The notes under the pieces: generated by a model
Database searches by the model: none
Seen by the model: only the letters and a program-made list of their open reading frames with translations
What the model was told of the DNA's origin: nothing
Shown: positions 10,016-16,679 of the stretch, one piece after another
How positions within the stretch are numbered: the first letter of the stretch is position 1
Layout: each line of letters opens with the position of its first letter
Translations under genes and position numbers: made by a program
Assembly (NCBI GenBank): GCA_041164825.1
Contig: JBEAOO010000180.1
Span: 1-22,068 of the forward strand
Length of the DNA: 22,068 bases
Direction: 5' to 3'
Origin: JBEAOO01 sp041164825
GTDB taxonomy: Bacteria; Pseudomonadota; Gammaproteobacteria; Burkholderiales; Burkholderiaceae_C

Positions 10016-11215
10016 TTATGTCGCGGCCAGCGGGGCGGGGCGGCGCAGCGTCACCAGGGTGAAGGCCGTGGCCAGCAGGGCGCAGCTGGCAATGCCCGTC
10101 ACCATCGGCAGCGGGCCGCCGTTGACGAACTTGGCCACCACGGCCATCACCACCGCGCCGGTCACCATCTGCAGCGTGCCCAGCAGGGCCGAGGCGGTGC
10201 CGGCAATCTCGCCGTGCTCCTCCAGCGCCAGCACCGCCGTCACCGGTACCACCAGACCCAGGAAACCGAAGCTGAAAAACACCAGCACGGCCAGCACCGG
10301 CAGCGAATCGACCCCCGCCACCGCAAACAGCCCCCACAGCGCCACCGCCAATGCTGCAAAACTCAGCACCGCGCCCCGCACCACCTGCGCCATGCCGTAG
10401 CGTGCGCACAGCCGGCCGTTGAACTGCGCCACACCGATGAAGGCGGCCGCGTTGATGGAGAAGAAAAAACTGTACTGCGTGGGCGTGATGCCGTAGTGCT
10501 CGATCAACACGAACGACGAGTTGGCCAGGTAGCAAAAGAACGCCGACATGCCGAAGGCGCCGATGAAGGTGAGGCCCAGAAAGTGGCCGTCGCGCAGCAG
10601 CGTGCCGTAGGCGCTCAGGGCACTGCGCCAGGTGCTGCCCACGCGGGCGGCGGCGGGGCGGGTCTCGGCCATCCACAGGGCCATCATGCCCAGGCCCAGC
10701 ACGGCCAGCAGCGTCACCACCCAGAAGATGGCGCGCCAGCTGGCCAGCGCAATCACCGCACTGCCGGCCAGCGGCGCCAGGATGGGCGAGACGCTGAACA
10801 CCAGCATCAGCAGCGAGGTGAGCCGGGTGGCGTCGGCGCCGGTGTGCAGGTCGCGCACGATGGCGCGCGGGATCACCATGCCGGCGCAGGCGCCCACACC
10901 TTCAATGAAGCGAAACACCACCAGCGTGTGGATGTCGGGCGCCAAGCTGCAGCCGATGCTGCCGAGCGCAAACAGGCCCAGACCCGCATACAACGGGCCC
11001 TTGCGGCCATGGATGTCGGACAGCGGGCCATAGGCCAACTGGCACAGGCCGATGGCCAGAAAAAAGGCCATCAGGCTCAGCTGCACTTGCTGGGTGTCAG
11101 CGCCCAGGCTCTGGCCGATGGCGGGCAGCGCGGGCAAATACATGTCGATGGCAAACGGCCCCATGGCCGAGAGCAGGCCCAGGATCAGGGCGTTGTGGAG
11201 GAAGGTCTTGTTCAT
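10016..11215 (-). CDS. MFS drug-resistance transporter, Bcr/CflA family
   Basis: A 399-residue inner-membrane protein with about twelve hydrophobic segments. The N-terminal region (LGLLSAMGPFAIDMYLPALP) is characteristic of the Bcr/CflA branch of 12-helix drug:H+ antiporters. The loop 2-3 motif A appears as GPLSDIHGRKGP, and the fourth and fifth helices contain the expected FRFIEGVGACAG and FSVSPILAPLAG patterns. The family exports bicyclomycin, chloramphenicol or similar small compounds, but the substrate here cannot be read from sequence. The ATG at 11215 starts directly before the first helix. It is divergent from the GST gene across a 222-bp gap. It ends with TAA, and GGGG/CCCC around 9997-10010 might be a weak stop structure. 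Confidence 0.92.
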   Translation of the reverse strand: MNKTFLHNALILGLLSAMGPFAIDMYLPALPAIGQSLGADTQQVQLSLMAFFLAIGLCQLAYGPLSDIHGRKGPLYAGLGLFALGSIGCSLAPDIHTLVVFRFIEGVGACAGMVIPRAIVRDLHTGADATRLTSLLMLVFSVSPILAPLAGSAVIALASWRAIFWVVTLLAVLGLGMMALWMAETRPAAARVGSTWRSALSAYGTLLRDGHFLGLTFIGAFGMSAFFCYLANSSFVLIEHYGITPTQYSFFFSINAAAFIGVAQFNGRLCARYGMAQVVRGAVLSFAALAVALWGLFAVAGVDSLPVLAVLVFFSFGFLGLVVPVTAVLALEEHGEIAGTASALLGTLQMVTGAVVMAVVAKFVNGGPLPMVTGIASCALLATAFTLVTLRRPAPLAAT

Positions 11216-11437
11216 GCGGAGCGCGGGCCCGTGTGGGCCGGGCCAAAATTGGGGCGGGCCGGAGGCGGCGCGCAGGTCGGAATCTTAGGGGCGCTGGGCA
11301 AACCCGAGGCGCACAGGGCTTTGCGGGCCGGTGTGCTGGCCCCGGCCGTGCTGTCGCCGCACCACGGGGTCGACGGGCGCCTAGAATCGTTACGCCTTGT
11401 CACCTCATTTGGGCCTCTCGCCCGAGTCCGCCGCCTC

Positions 11438-12055
11438 ATGAAGCTCATCGGTACCCTCACCAGCCCCTACGTGCGCAAAGTGCGCGTGGTGATGGCAGAA
11501 AAGCGGCTCGACTACCAGTTCGTGCTCGAAGACGTCTGGGGCGACGACGCCATCTTGGCGTCCAACCCGCTCGGCAAAGTGCCCTGCTTGGTGATGGAGG
11601 GCGGCGAGGCGGTGTTTGATTCGCGCGTGATCGTGGAGTATGTGGACACGCTCTCGCCCGTGGGCAAACTCATGGCCGACCGCGGCCGCGAGCGCGCCGA
11701 GGTGCGCACCTGGGAGGCGCTGGCCGATGGCCTGCTCGACGCCGCCGTGCTGGCCCGCCTGGAGCAAACCTGGCCCGGCCGCAGCGAGGAGCAACGCTCA
11801 CAAGCCTGGGTCGATCGGCAGTTGTCGCGCGTGCACAGTGCGCTGGCGGCCATGGCGCGTGGCTTGGGCGACAAGCCCTGGTGCTCGGGCAACCACATGA
11901 CGCTGGCCGACATCGCGGTGGCCGTGGCGCTGGGTTACCTGGACTTTCGTTTTCCCGCCATCGACTGGCGTGCCGATCACCCTCAGCTGGCGCGTTTTGC
12001 GGCCAAGATGTTGGCGCGGCCGAGCTTTGTCGAGACCGAGCCGCCCACCGGCTGA
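11438..12055 (+). CDS. Glutathione S-transferase family protein
   Basis: A 205-residue cytoplasmic protein with the usual two-domain GST layout. The thioredoxin-like domain begins MKLIGTLTSPYVRKVR with Ser9 in the position of the activating hydroxyl. The cis-proline lies in GKVPCLV (Pro49), and the glutathione gamma-glutamyl-binding motif is FDSRVIVEY (Asp61-Ser62, where many have Glu-Ser). The helical C-terminal domain contains the N-capping box MTLADIAVAVAL. It is similar in type to YibF-like GSTs. The ATG at 11438 is chosen because the first beta strand starts there; there is no strong Shine-Dalgarno. TAGAAT at 11383-11388 could be a -10, without a good -35. The last 73 bases overlap, in opposite direction, the end of the response-regulator gene. 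The substrate is unknown. Confidence 0.9.
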   Translation: MKLIGTLTSPYVRKVRVVMAEKRLDYQFVLEDVWGDDAILASNPLGKVPCLVMEGGEAVFDSRVIVEYVDTLSPVGKLMADRGRERAEVRTWEALADGLLDAAVLARLEQTWPGRSEEQRSQAWVDRQLSRVHSALAAMARGLGDKPWCSGNHMTLADIAVAVALGYLDFRFPAIDWRADHPQLARFAAKMLARPSFVETEPPTG

Positions 12056-12762
12056 AACCAGCCCATCTGCGTGTCGTCGGGCGCGTCTGCGGGCTCGCTC
12101 AACGCCAGCGTGTCGGTGCACACATCGAGCTGCAGCTTGCGGTAGATGCGGCGCAGCGTGACGCCGAGTTGTGCCTCGCTGCTGCCCTGCGCACGGGCCA
12201 ACTCACTCAAGATGTAGCCCTCGGCCAGGCGGTCGAGCAGATCGAGCTCGCTGCCGCTGGGGCGCAGCGGGTGGCCCACATCGCCAAAAAAATCGCTGTC
12301 GTTCCAGTGCCGCGCTGCAAAGTGGCGGCGCACCGACCGGGCGATGGTGGGCGTCATGCGCGCCTCGCCCAGCAGCACCTGTGCAATCGTGTCGATGAAC
12401 TCGGTGACGCTGCCGCCCTGCACAAAGTAGCCATCAGCCCCGGCGCGCATGGTCTCGGTCAGCAGCGCGTCGTCTGACGAGAGCGACACCACCAGCAGCT
12501 TGGGCGGGCCACTGCGGCCGTGGCTGCGCTGGGCCTGCACCAGGCAGGTCACCTCGCCATCGGCCAAGCGCAGGTCGCCCACCAGCAGGCTGGGTGGGGT
12601 GTGGGTGTCCAAAAATTCGCGCGCTTGGCGCAGCGTGGCCACCAAGCCCACCACGCGCAGGCCGGGCACCTCGTTGATCACCGCTTGCAAGCGCGCAGCC
12701 ACCTGCGCATCGCTCTGCAGCAGCAGAACGGTGTGGTCGGTGGGAACGGTGGAGGCCAGCAT
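11983..12762 (-). CDS. NarL/FixJ-type response regulator with degenerate receiver
   Basis: A 259-residue protein from the ATG at 12762; a TTG at 12792 would add ten residues. Residues about 10-130 form a receiver: Asp63 (LLVGDLRLADG) fits the phospho-acceptor and Ser93 the switch position. However, the usual acidic pair after strand 1 reads Gln16-Ser17 followed by Asp18, and the conserved Lys is Gln115 (GYFVQGG). Residues about 165-212 form a LuxR-type helix-turn-helix (LDLLDRLAEGYILSELARA...RRIYRKL). Missing Lys and acid-pocket residues suggest weak or no phosphorylation control. A tail of about 47 residues follows the HTH; its last 24 codons overlap the GST gene on the other strand. No histidine kinase is adjacent. 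The target genes are unknown. Confidence 0.8.
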   Translation of the reverse strand: MLASTVPTDHTVLLLQSDAQVAARLQAVINEVPGLRVVGLVATLRQAREFLDTHTPPSLLVGDLRLADGEVTCLVQAQRSHGRSGPPKLLVVSLSSDDALLTETMRAGADGYFVQGGSVTEFIDTIAQVLLGEARMTPTIARSVRRHFAARHWNDSDFFGDVGHPLRPSGSELDLLDRLAEGYILSELARAQGSSEAQLGVTLRRIYRKLQLDVCTDTLALSEPADAPDDTQMGWFQPVGGSVSTKLGRANILAAKRAS

Positions 12763-12799
12763 GTGCTCGAATTTTCGCGACACGCTGAACAATCCGAAT

Positions 12800-12835
12800 C
12801 CCCGCGATCCGGGGTTCCGATCCCCCTGAAGGGGG
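12800..12835 (-). terminator. Two tandem GC hairpins after the glutamate-synthase-like gene
   Basis: CCCCC-TGAA-GGGGG (12822-12835) and CCCCG-CGATC-CGGGG (12800-12814) lie back to back just past the minus-strand stop at 12851 and before the regulator start. There is no proper T-run, so they may be weak terminators or mRNA-protecting stems between two genes of one transcript. Confidence 0.4.
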
Positions 12836-12850
12836 GTGTCGGGCTGGGTG

Positions 12851-14500
12851 TCAGCCGGTCAGCGACGCGGCCTGAAACGAGTCGGCCTGCGCCAGCGGCC
12901 AGTAGAGGCGGAAGGTGTTGCTCGGCCACTCGGCCTCGCCCTGTTCGGCAGCCAGCAGCTCGCCTGGTTTCACGAAGGGCAGCAGGTTGCGCAGCAGCTT
13001 CACGCTCTGGTCGGGCTGGCGGCGCACGATGTGGCTGGCGCTGATCTGGTTGGGGTGGCTCAGGCCCGCCGCCTGCACCAGCTCCTTCAGCGCTTCGAGC
13101 GTGTTGCGGTGGAAGTTGTAGACCCGGGTGGCCTTGTCGGGCACCACCAGCGCGCGCTGGCGCAACGGGTCTTGCGTGGCCACGCCGGTGGGGCATTGGC
13201 CGCTGGCGCAGTGTTGCGCCTGGATGCAGCCGAGCGCGAACATGAAACCCCGCGCCGCATTGCACCAGTCGGCGCCCAGCGCCAACATGCGCGCCACGTC
13301 AAACGCGCTGATCACCTTGCCCGCGCAGCCGAGCTTGATGCGCTCGCGCAGGTTCAGCCCCACCAGCGTGTTGTGCACCAGCAGCAGGCCCTCTTGCAGC
13401 GGCGCGCCCACGTGGTCGGTGAACTCCAGCGGCGCCGCACCCGTGCCGCCCTCGCCGCCATCCACCACGATGAAGTCGGGCGTGATGCCCGTGGCCACCA
13501 TGGCCTTGGCGATGGCAAACCACTCCCAGGGGTGGCCGATGCAGAGCTTGAAACCGGTGGGCTTGCCGCCCGAGAGCTCGCGCAGCTGGTCAATGAATTG
13601 CAGCATCTCCACCGGGGTGTTGAAGGCGCTGTGCGCAGCCGGCGACACGCAGTCCTCGCCCTCGGGCACGCCGCGCGCTTGGGCGATCTCAGCCGTCACC
13701 TTGGGGCCGGGCAGCACGCCGCCGTGGCCGGGTTTGGCGCCTTGGCTGAGCTTCAACTCGATCATCTTCACCTGCGGGTCGCGGGCGTTGTTGGTGAAGC
13801 GCTCGGCGTTGAAGCTGCCGTCGTCGTTGCGGCAGCCAAAGTAGCCCGAGCCGATCTCCCAGATCAAATCGCCGCCGTTCACCCGGTGGTGCGCGCTGAT
13901 CGAGCCCTCGCCAGTGTCATGCGCAAAACCGCCGCGCTTGGCGCCTGCGTTGAGCGCCAAGATGGCGTTGGCGCTGAGTGCGCCAAAGCTCATGGCCGAG
14001 ATGTTGAACACGCTGGCCGAATACGGCTGGGTGCGGCCTGCGCCAATGGTGACGCGGAAGTCGTGGCTGGTGATGTGTGCCGGCTGCAGCGAGTGGTTGA
14101 TCCACTCATAACCCGCCGCCCCCACATCGAGCTGGGTGCCAAACGGGCGCTTGTCGGGCTCGCCCTTGGCGCGCTGGTAAACGATGGAGCGCTGTTGGCG
14201 CGAAAACGGTGCGGCCTCGTTGTCGCTTTCGATGAAGTACTGGCGCATCTCGGGCCGGATGTACTCCAGCAAAAACCGCAGGTGGCCGATCACCGGGTAG
14301 TTGCGCAACACGGCGTGGCGCGGCTGGCGCACATCGCGCAGCCCCAAGCCCGTGAGCGCCACGCCGGCCAGCGCCAACGCGCCGTTGCCCTCGTGCAGCA
14401 CCCAACTGGCCCCGCCCAGCAGCGCCACCACGCCGCAGCCGGCCCAGGCCGCGTAGCGCAGCGGCACATGTTCATTCACGCGAGACAACCAGGGCAGCAT
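12851..14500 (-). CDS. Membrane-anchored FMN-binding glutamate synthase family protein
   Basis: A 549-residue protein resembling the FMN/Fe-S half of glutamate synthase large subunit (GltB domain 2). It has no glutaminase domain. Two hydrophobic segments near 15-55 suggest membrane anchoring. The barrel region contains NISAMSFGALSANAI (166-180), GGEGGTGAAP (348-357) and KLGCAGK, as in FMN-binding glutamate synthases. Cys425, Cys431 and Cys436 (CIQAQHCASGQC, followed by PTG) have the C-x5-C-x4-C spacing of a 3Fe-4S site. The start is the ATG at 14500 with AAGGAA six bases upstream; a longer frame up to 14635 lacks family character and would run into the metX control region. These stand-alone proteins are common in proteobacteria, but their physiological reaction is not settled. 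It is divergent from the metX unit. Confidence 0.9.
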   Translation of the reverse strand: MLPWLSRVNEHVPLRYAAWAGCGVVALLGGASWVLHEGNGALALAGVALTGLGLRDVRQPRHAVLRNYPVIGHLRFLLEYIRPEMRQYFIESDNEAAPFSRQQRSIVYQRAKGEPDKRPFGTQLDVGAAGYEWINHSLQPAHITSHDFRVTIGAGRTQPYSASVFNISAMSFGALSANAILALNAGAKRGGFAHDTGEGSISAHHRVNGGDLIWEIGSGYFGCRNDDGSFNAERFTNNARDPQVKMIELKLSQGAKPGHGGVLPGPKVTAEIAQARGVPEGEDCVSPAAHSAFNTPVEMLQFIDQLRELSGGKPTGFKLCIGHPWEWFAIAKAMVATGITPDFIVVDGGEGGTGAAPLEFTDHVGAPLQEGLLLVHNTLVGLNLRERIKLGCAGKVISAFDVARMLALGADWCNAARGFMFALGCIQAQHCASGQCPTGVATQDPLRQRALVVPDKATRVYNFHRNTLEALKELVQAAGLSHPNQISASHIVRRQPDQSVKLLRNLLPFVKPGELLAAEQGEAEWPSNTFRLYWPLAQADSFQAASLTG

Positions 14501-14506
14501 GGCAAA

Positions 14507-14512
14507 TTCCTT
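14507..14512 (-). promoter_or_regulatory. Shine-Dalgarno fixing the glutamate-synthase-like start
   Basis: The minus strand reads AAGGAA here, six bases before the ATG at 14500. This supports that ATG over any of the upstream in-frame candidates. Confidence 0.7.
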
Positions 14513-14651
14513 GAATCGCACCCGAGGGCGCGTGGGCGCAGCGTGCGCCCCATGGCGCCGCAGCGGTGCGCAGAATAGCGCGCTCTTATCCACCCTCTTT
14601 GCGGCCCACACGGCGCCACCGCCGCCCGCACGCACCCCAGGGGCGCGCCGC

Positions 14652-14657
14652 TATACT
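14652..14657 (+). promoter_or_regulatory. Probable -10 box of the metX transcript
   Basis: TATACT at 14652-14657 is a good sigma-70 -10 hexamer. A start about 7 nt downstream would fall at 14663-14665, the first bases of the SAM-II aptamer. No good -35 is visible around 14629-14634 (CACGCA), so the promoter may be weak or activator-dependent. Confidence 0.5.
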
Positions 14658-14662
14658 GCCCG

Positions 14663-14718
14663 CCAGCGCTGATTTGTTCCGGCTTGCGGGCGCTTTAAAA
14701 ATGCAGCTAAAGACAGGA
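14663..14718 (+). ncRNA. SAM-II (SAM-alpha) riboswitch upstream of metX
   Basis: The stretch closely follows the compact SAM-II pseudoknot. P1 is AGCGC (14665-14669) with GCGCU (14690-14694). The loop opens with the conserved UGAUUU (14670-14675). The pseudoknot pairs UUGCG (14684-14688) with UGCAG (14702-14706), and UCC (14678-14680) can pair with GGA (14716-14718). An A-rich linker (UUUAAAAAUG) and the conserved GCUAAA (14706-14711) are present. Known: SAM-II binds S-adenosylmethionine and represses methionine genes, including metX/metA. Position fits: just after a -10 box and 68 bases before the metX ATG, with a terminator between. The fold was matched by eye to the known consensus; no covariance model was run. 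Confidence 0.88.
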
Positions 14719-14727
14719 CGACCCCTC

Positions 14728-14768
14728 ACCCGGCGTCCCGCTTTGGCGGTGCCGGGTTTGTTGTTTGT
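14728..14768 (+). terminator. Intrinsic terminator between SAM-II aptamer and metX
   Basis: ACCCGGC (14728-14734) pairs with GCCGGGT (14751-14757), extended inside by CCGC/GCGG around a TTTG loop. A T-rich run (TTTGTTGTTTGTT) follows at once. It sits nine bases after the aptamer and just before the metX ribosome-binding site (GGGGGTG, 14772-14778). Inferred: ligand binding favours termination. No clear antiterminator could be drawn by eye, so translational or combined control remains possible. Confidence 0.75.
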
Positions 14769-14785
14769 TGCGGGGGTGATCCGTG

Positions 14786-15919
14786 ATGGGATCGGTAGGC
14801 CAAGTCGACGCACAGTCCATGCACTTCAGCGAGCCGCTGCCCTTGCGCAGTGGCGCGCAACTGCGCGACTACACGCTCGTGTATGAAACCTACGGCGCGC
14901 TCAACGCCGCCAAGAGCAACGCCGTGCTGGTGTGCCACGCGCTCAACGCCAGCCACCATGTGGCCGGCACGGTGGCCGGCCAGCCCAAGAGCGAAGGCTG
15001 GTGGGACAACCTGGTGGGCCCGGGCAAACCGCTCGACACCGACCACTTCTTCGTCATCGGCATCAACAACCCCGGTTCGTGTTTTGGCTCCACCGGGCCC
15101 AAAGACACCCACCCCGACACCGGCCGCCCCTACGGCGCCGACTTCCCCGTGGTCACAGTGGAAGACTGGGTTGATGCGCAAGCCCGTTTGCTCGATGCCT
15201 TGGGCATCACGCAACTCGCTGCTGTGCTGGGCGGCAGCCTGGGCGGCATGCAGGCGCTGGGCTGGTCGCTGCGCTACCCCACGCGCATGAAGCACTGCGT
15301 GGCCGTGGCCACCGCGCCCAACCTGTCCACGCAAAACATCGCCTTCAACGAGGTGGCGCGCCGCGCCATCATCACCGACCCCGAGTTCCACGGCGGCCAC
15401 TTTTATGCCCACGGCGTGGTGCCGCAGCGCGGCCTGCGCGTGGCCCGCATGATTGGCCACATCACCTATTTGTCCGACGACTCGATGGAGGCCAAATTTG
15501 GCCGCGGCATGCGCCATGCCGAGCTGAAGTACAGCACCCAGGACATCGAGTTCGAGGTGGAAAGCTACCTGCGCCACCAGGGCGACAAGTTCAGCGGCTA
15601 CTTCGACGCCAACACCTATTTGCTCATCACCCGCGCGCTCGATTACTTCGACCCGGCGCGTGAGTTTGGTGGCGACCTGAGCGCGGCCTTTGCCCAGGCG
15701 CAAGCGCAGTTCACGCTGGTGAGCTTCACCACCGACTGGCGTTTTTCGCCCGCGCGCAGCCGCGAGATCGTCAAGGCCTTGGTCGACAACCGCCACCGCG
15801 TCAGTTACGCCGAGATCGACGCGCCGCACGGCCACGATGCGTTTTTGCTCGACGACCCGCGCTACCACGGCTTCCTGCGCGCCACCTTCGAGGGCATCGC
15901 CAAGGAGGTGTCGGCATGA
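14786..15919 (+). CDS. metX: Homoserine O-acyltransferase MetX
   Basis: A 377-residue alpha/beta hydrolase-fold acyltransferase that activates homoserine for methionine synthesis. The nucleophile elbow GGSLGGMQ has Ser151; Asp317 (FTTDWRFSP) and His350 (APHGHDAF) complete the triad. NPGSCFGSTGP (95-105) is the typical oxyanion/substrate loop. The ATG at 14786 follows GGGGGTG with good spacing; a GTG one codon earlier is possible. The acyl donor (acetyl-CoA or succinyl-CoA) cannot be told for certain: many proteobacterial MetX proteins that pair with MetW are thought to use succinyl-CoA. Transcription is likely controlled by the SAM-II riboswitch and terminator upstream. It overlaps metW by ATGA. 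Confidence 0.95.
   Translation: MGSVGQVDAQSMHFSEPLPLRSGAQLRDYTLVYETYGALNAAKSNAVLVCHALNASHHVAGTVAGQPKSEGWWDNLVGPGKPLDTDHFFVIGINNPGSCFGSTGPKDTHPDTGRPYGADFPVVTVEDWVDAQARLLDALGITQLAAVLGGSLGGMQALGWSLRYPTRMKHCVAVATAPNLSTQNIAFNEVARRAIITDPEFHGGHFYAHGVVPQRGLRVARMIGHITYLSDDSMEAKFGRGMRHAELKYSTQDIEFEVESYLRHQGDKFSGYFDANTYLLITRALDYFDPAREFGGDLSAAFAQAQAQFTLVSFTTDWRFSPARSREIVKALVDNRHRVSYAEIDAPHGHDAFLLDDPRYHGFLRATFEGIAKEVSA
15902..15910 (+). promoter_or_regulatory. Strong metW ribosome-binding site inside metX
   Basis: AAGGAGGTG at 15902-15910 lies five bases before the metW ATG and inside the last metX codons. It is a near-perfect Shine-Dalgarno and fixes the metW start at 15916. Confidence 0.8.
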
Positions 15920-16503
15920 GCAGCGACCTGTCCGTGATGAAGCTGATCGCCGATCTCGTGCCACCCGGCTCGCGCGTGCTCGACCTGGGCTGCGGCAGCG
16001 GCGCGCTGCTGGCCCACCTGCAGGCCGAGCGCGGCTGCAGCGGCTACGGCATCGAGATCGACGACGCCAACGTGCTGGCCTGCCAGCAGCGCGGCGTCAA
16101 CGTCATCCAGCTCAACCTCGAAGAAGGCCTGGCCATCTTTGGCGACCAGAGCTTTGACGTGGTGCTGCAGCTGGAGACCATGCAACACCTGCGCAACACC
16201 GAGCGCATGCTGCAAGAGACCGCGCGCGTGGGCCGCATCGGCATTGTCAGCTTCCCCAATTTTGCGCACTGGCCCAACCGCCTGAGCGTGCTGCGCGGGC
16301 GCATGCCGGTCACCAAGGTGCTGCCCTACGAGTGGTACAACACGCCGAACATTCGCGTCGGCACGCACGCCGACTTCGAGGTGCTGGCCCAGCGCCAAGG
16401 CCTGCGGGTGCTCGATTCGTTTGGCATCCAAAACGGCGAAGCCATCCGCACCCTGCCCAACCTGCTCGCCAGCGTGGCGGTCTTCAAGTTCGATCGAGGC
16501 TGA
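15916..16503 (+). CDS. metW: Methionine biosynthesis protein MetW
   Basis: A 195-residue protein with a class I methyltransferase fold. Motif I is VLDLGCGSGALLAHL near residues 20-34, followed by the acidic strand end GIEIDD and a motif IV-like VVLQLETMQHL. The start overlaps the metX stop (ATGA) and has a strong ribosome-binding site. Known: metW almost always follows metX in proteobacteria of this type, and its product is needed for or stimulates homoserine acylation, possibly as a MetX partner. A methyl-transfer reaction has not been firmly assigned. Being on the same transcript, it is under the same SAM-II control. Confidence 0.95.
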   Translation: MSSDLSVMKLIADLVPPGSRVLDLGCGSGALLAHLQAERGCSGYGIEIDDANVLACQQRGVNVIQLNLEEGLAIFGDQSFDVVLQLETMQHLRNTERMLQETARVGRIGIVSFPNFAHWPNRLSVLRGRMPVTKVLPYEWYNTPNIRVGTHADFEVLAQRQGLRVLDSFGIQNGEAIRTLPNLLASVAVFKFDRG

Positions 16504-16518
16504 ACAATGTCGACACCC

Positions 16519-16606
16519 GGCCGCAGCAGTAGCTGCGGCCACCCTCCGAGAGGGTGCTGGGCCGCTTCGGAGCGGCCGCGCGCTGGCCCAGCTGCAGCTG
16601 CAGCTG
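16519..16606. repeat. Three consecutive hairpins and a CAGCTG triplet repeat after metW
   Basis: Perfect stems follow each other with no gap: GGCCGCAGC/GCTGCGGCC with an AGTA loop (16519-16540), CACCCTC/GAGGGTG with a CGA loop (16540-16556), and GGCCGCT/AGCGGCC with a TCGG loop (16560-16577). An outer pair CTGGGCC (16557-16563) with GGCCCAG (16585-16591) competes with the third. Three copies of CAGCTG follow (16589-16606). The location right after the metW stop suggests transcript ending or protection of the 3' end. There is no T-run, so a plain intrinsic terminator is not supported. Confidence 0.7.
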
Positions 16607-16679
16607 CCGCCGCATGGTGTGAGCGCAGGCGCGCAGCCCGCTCTAAACTGGGCTGAATCACCGCCCACGGAGCCCCGCC

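Noticed and set aside
12836..14578. A 580-codon plus-strand frame opposite the glutamate-synthase-like gene
   Set aside because: Low-complexity composition and no motif; the minus-strand gene has a ribosome-binding site, FMN motifs and an Fe-S cysteine set.
14501..14635. N-terminal extension of the glutamate-synthase-like protein up to 14635
   Set aside because: The extension is Arg/Ala-rich without structure, and the ATG at 14500 has a good AAGGAA ribosome-binding site.
16589..16606. CAGCTG triplet as part of a CRISPR array
   Set aside because: Three directly adjoining 6-mers without spacers do not form repeat-spacer units.
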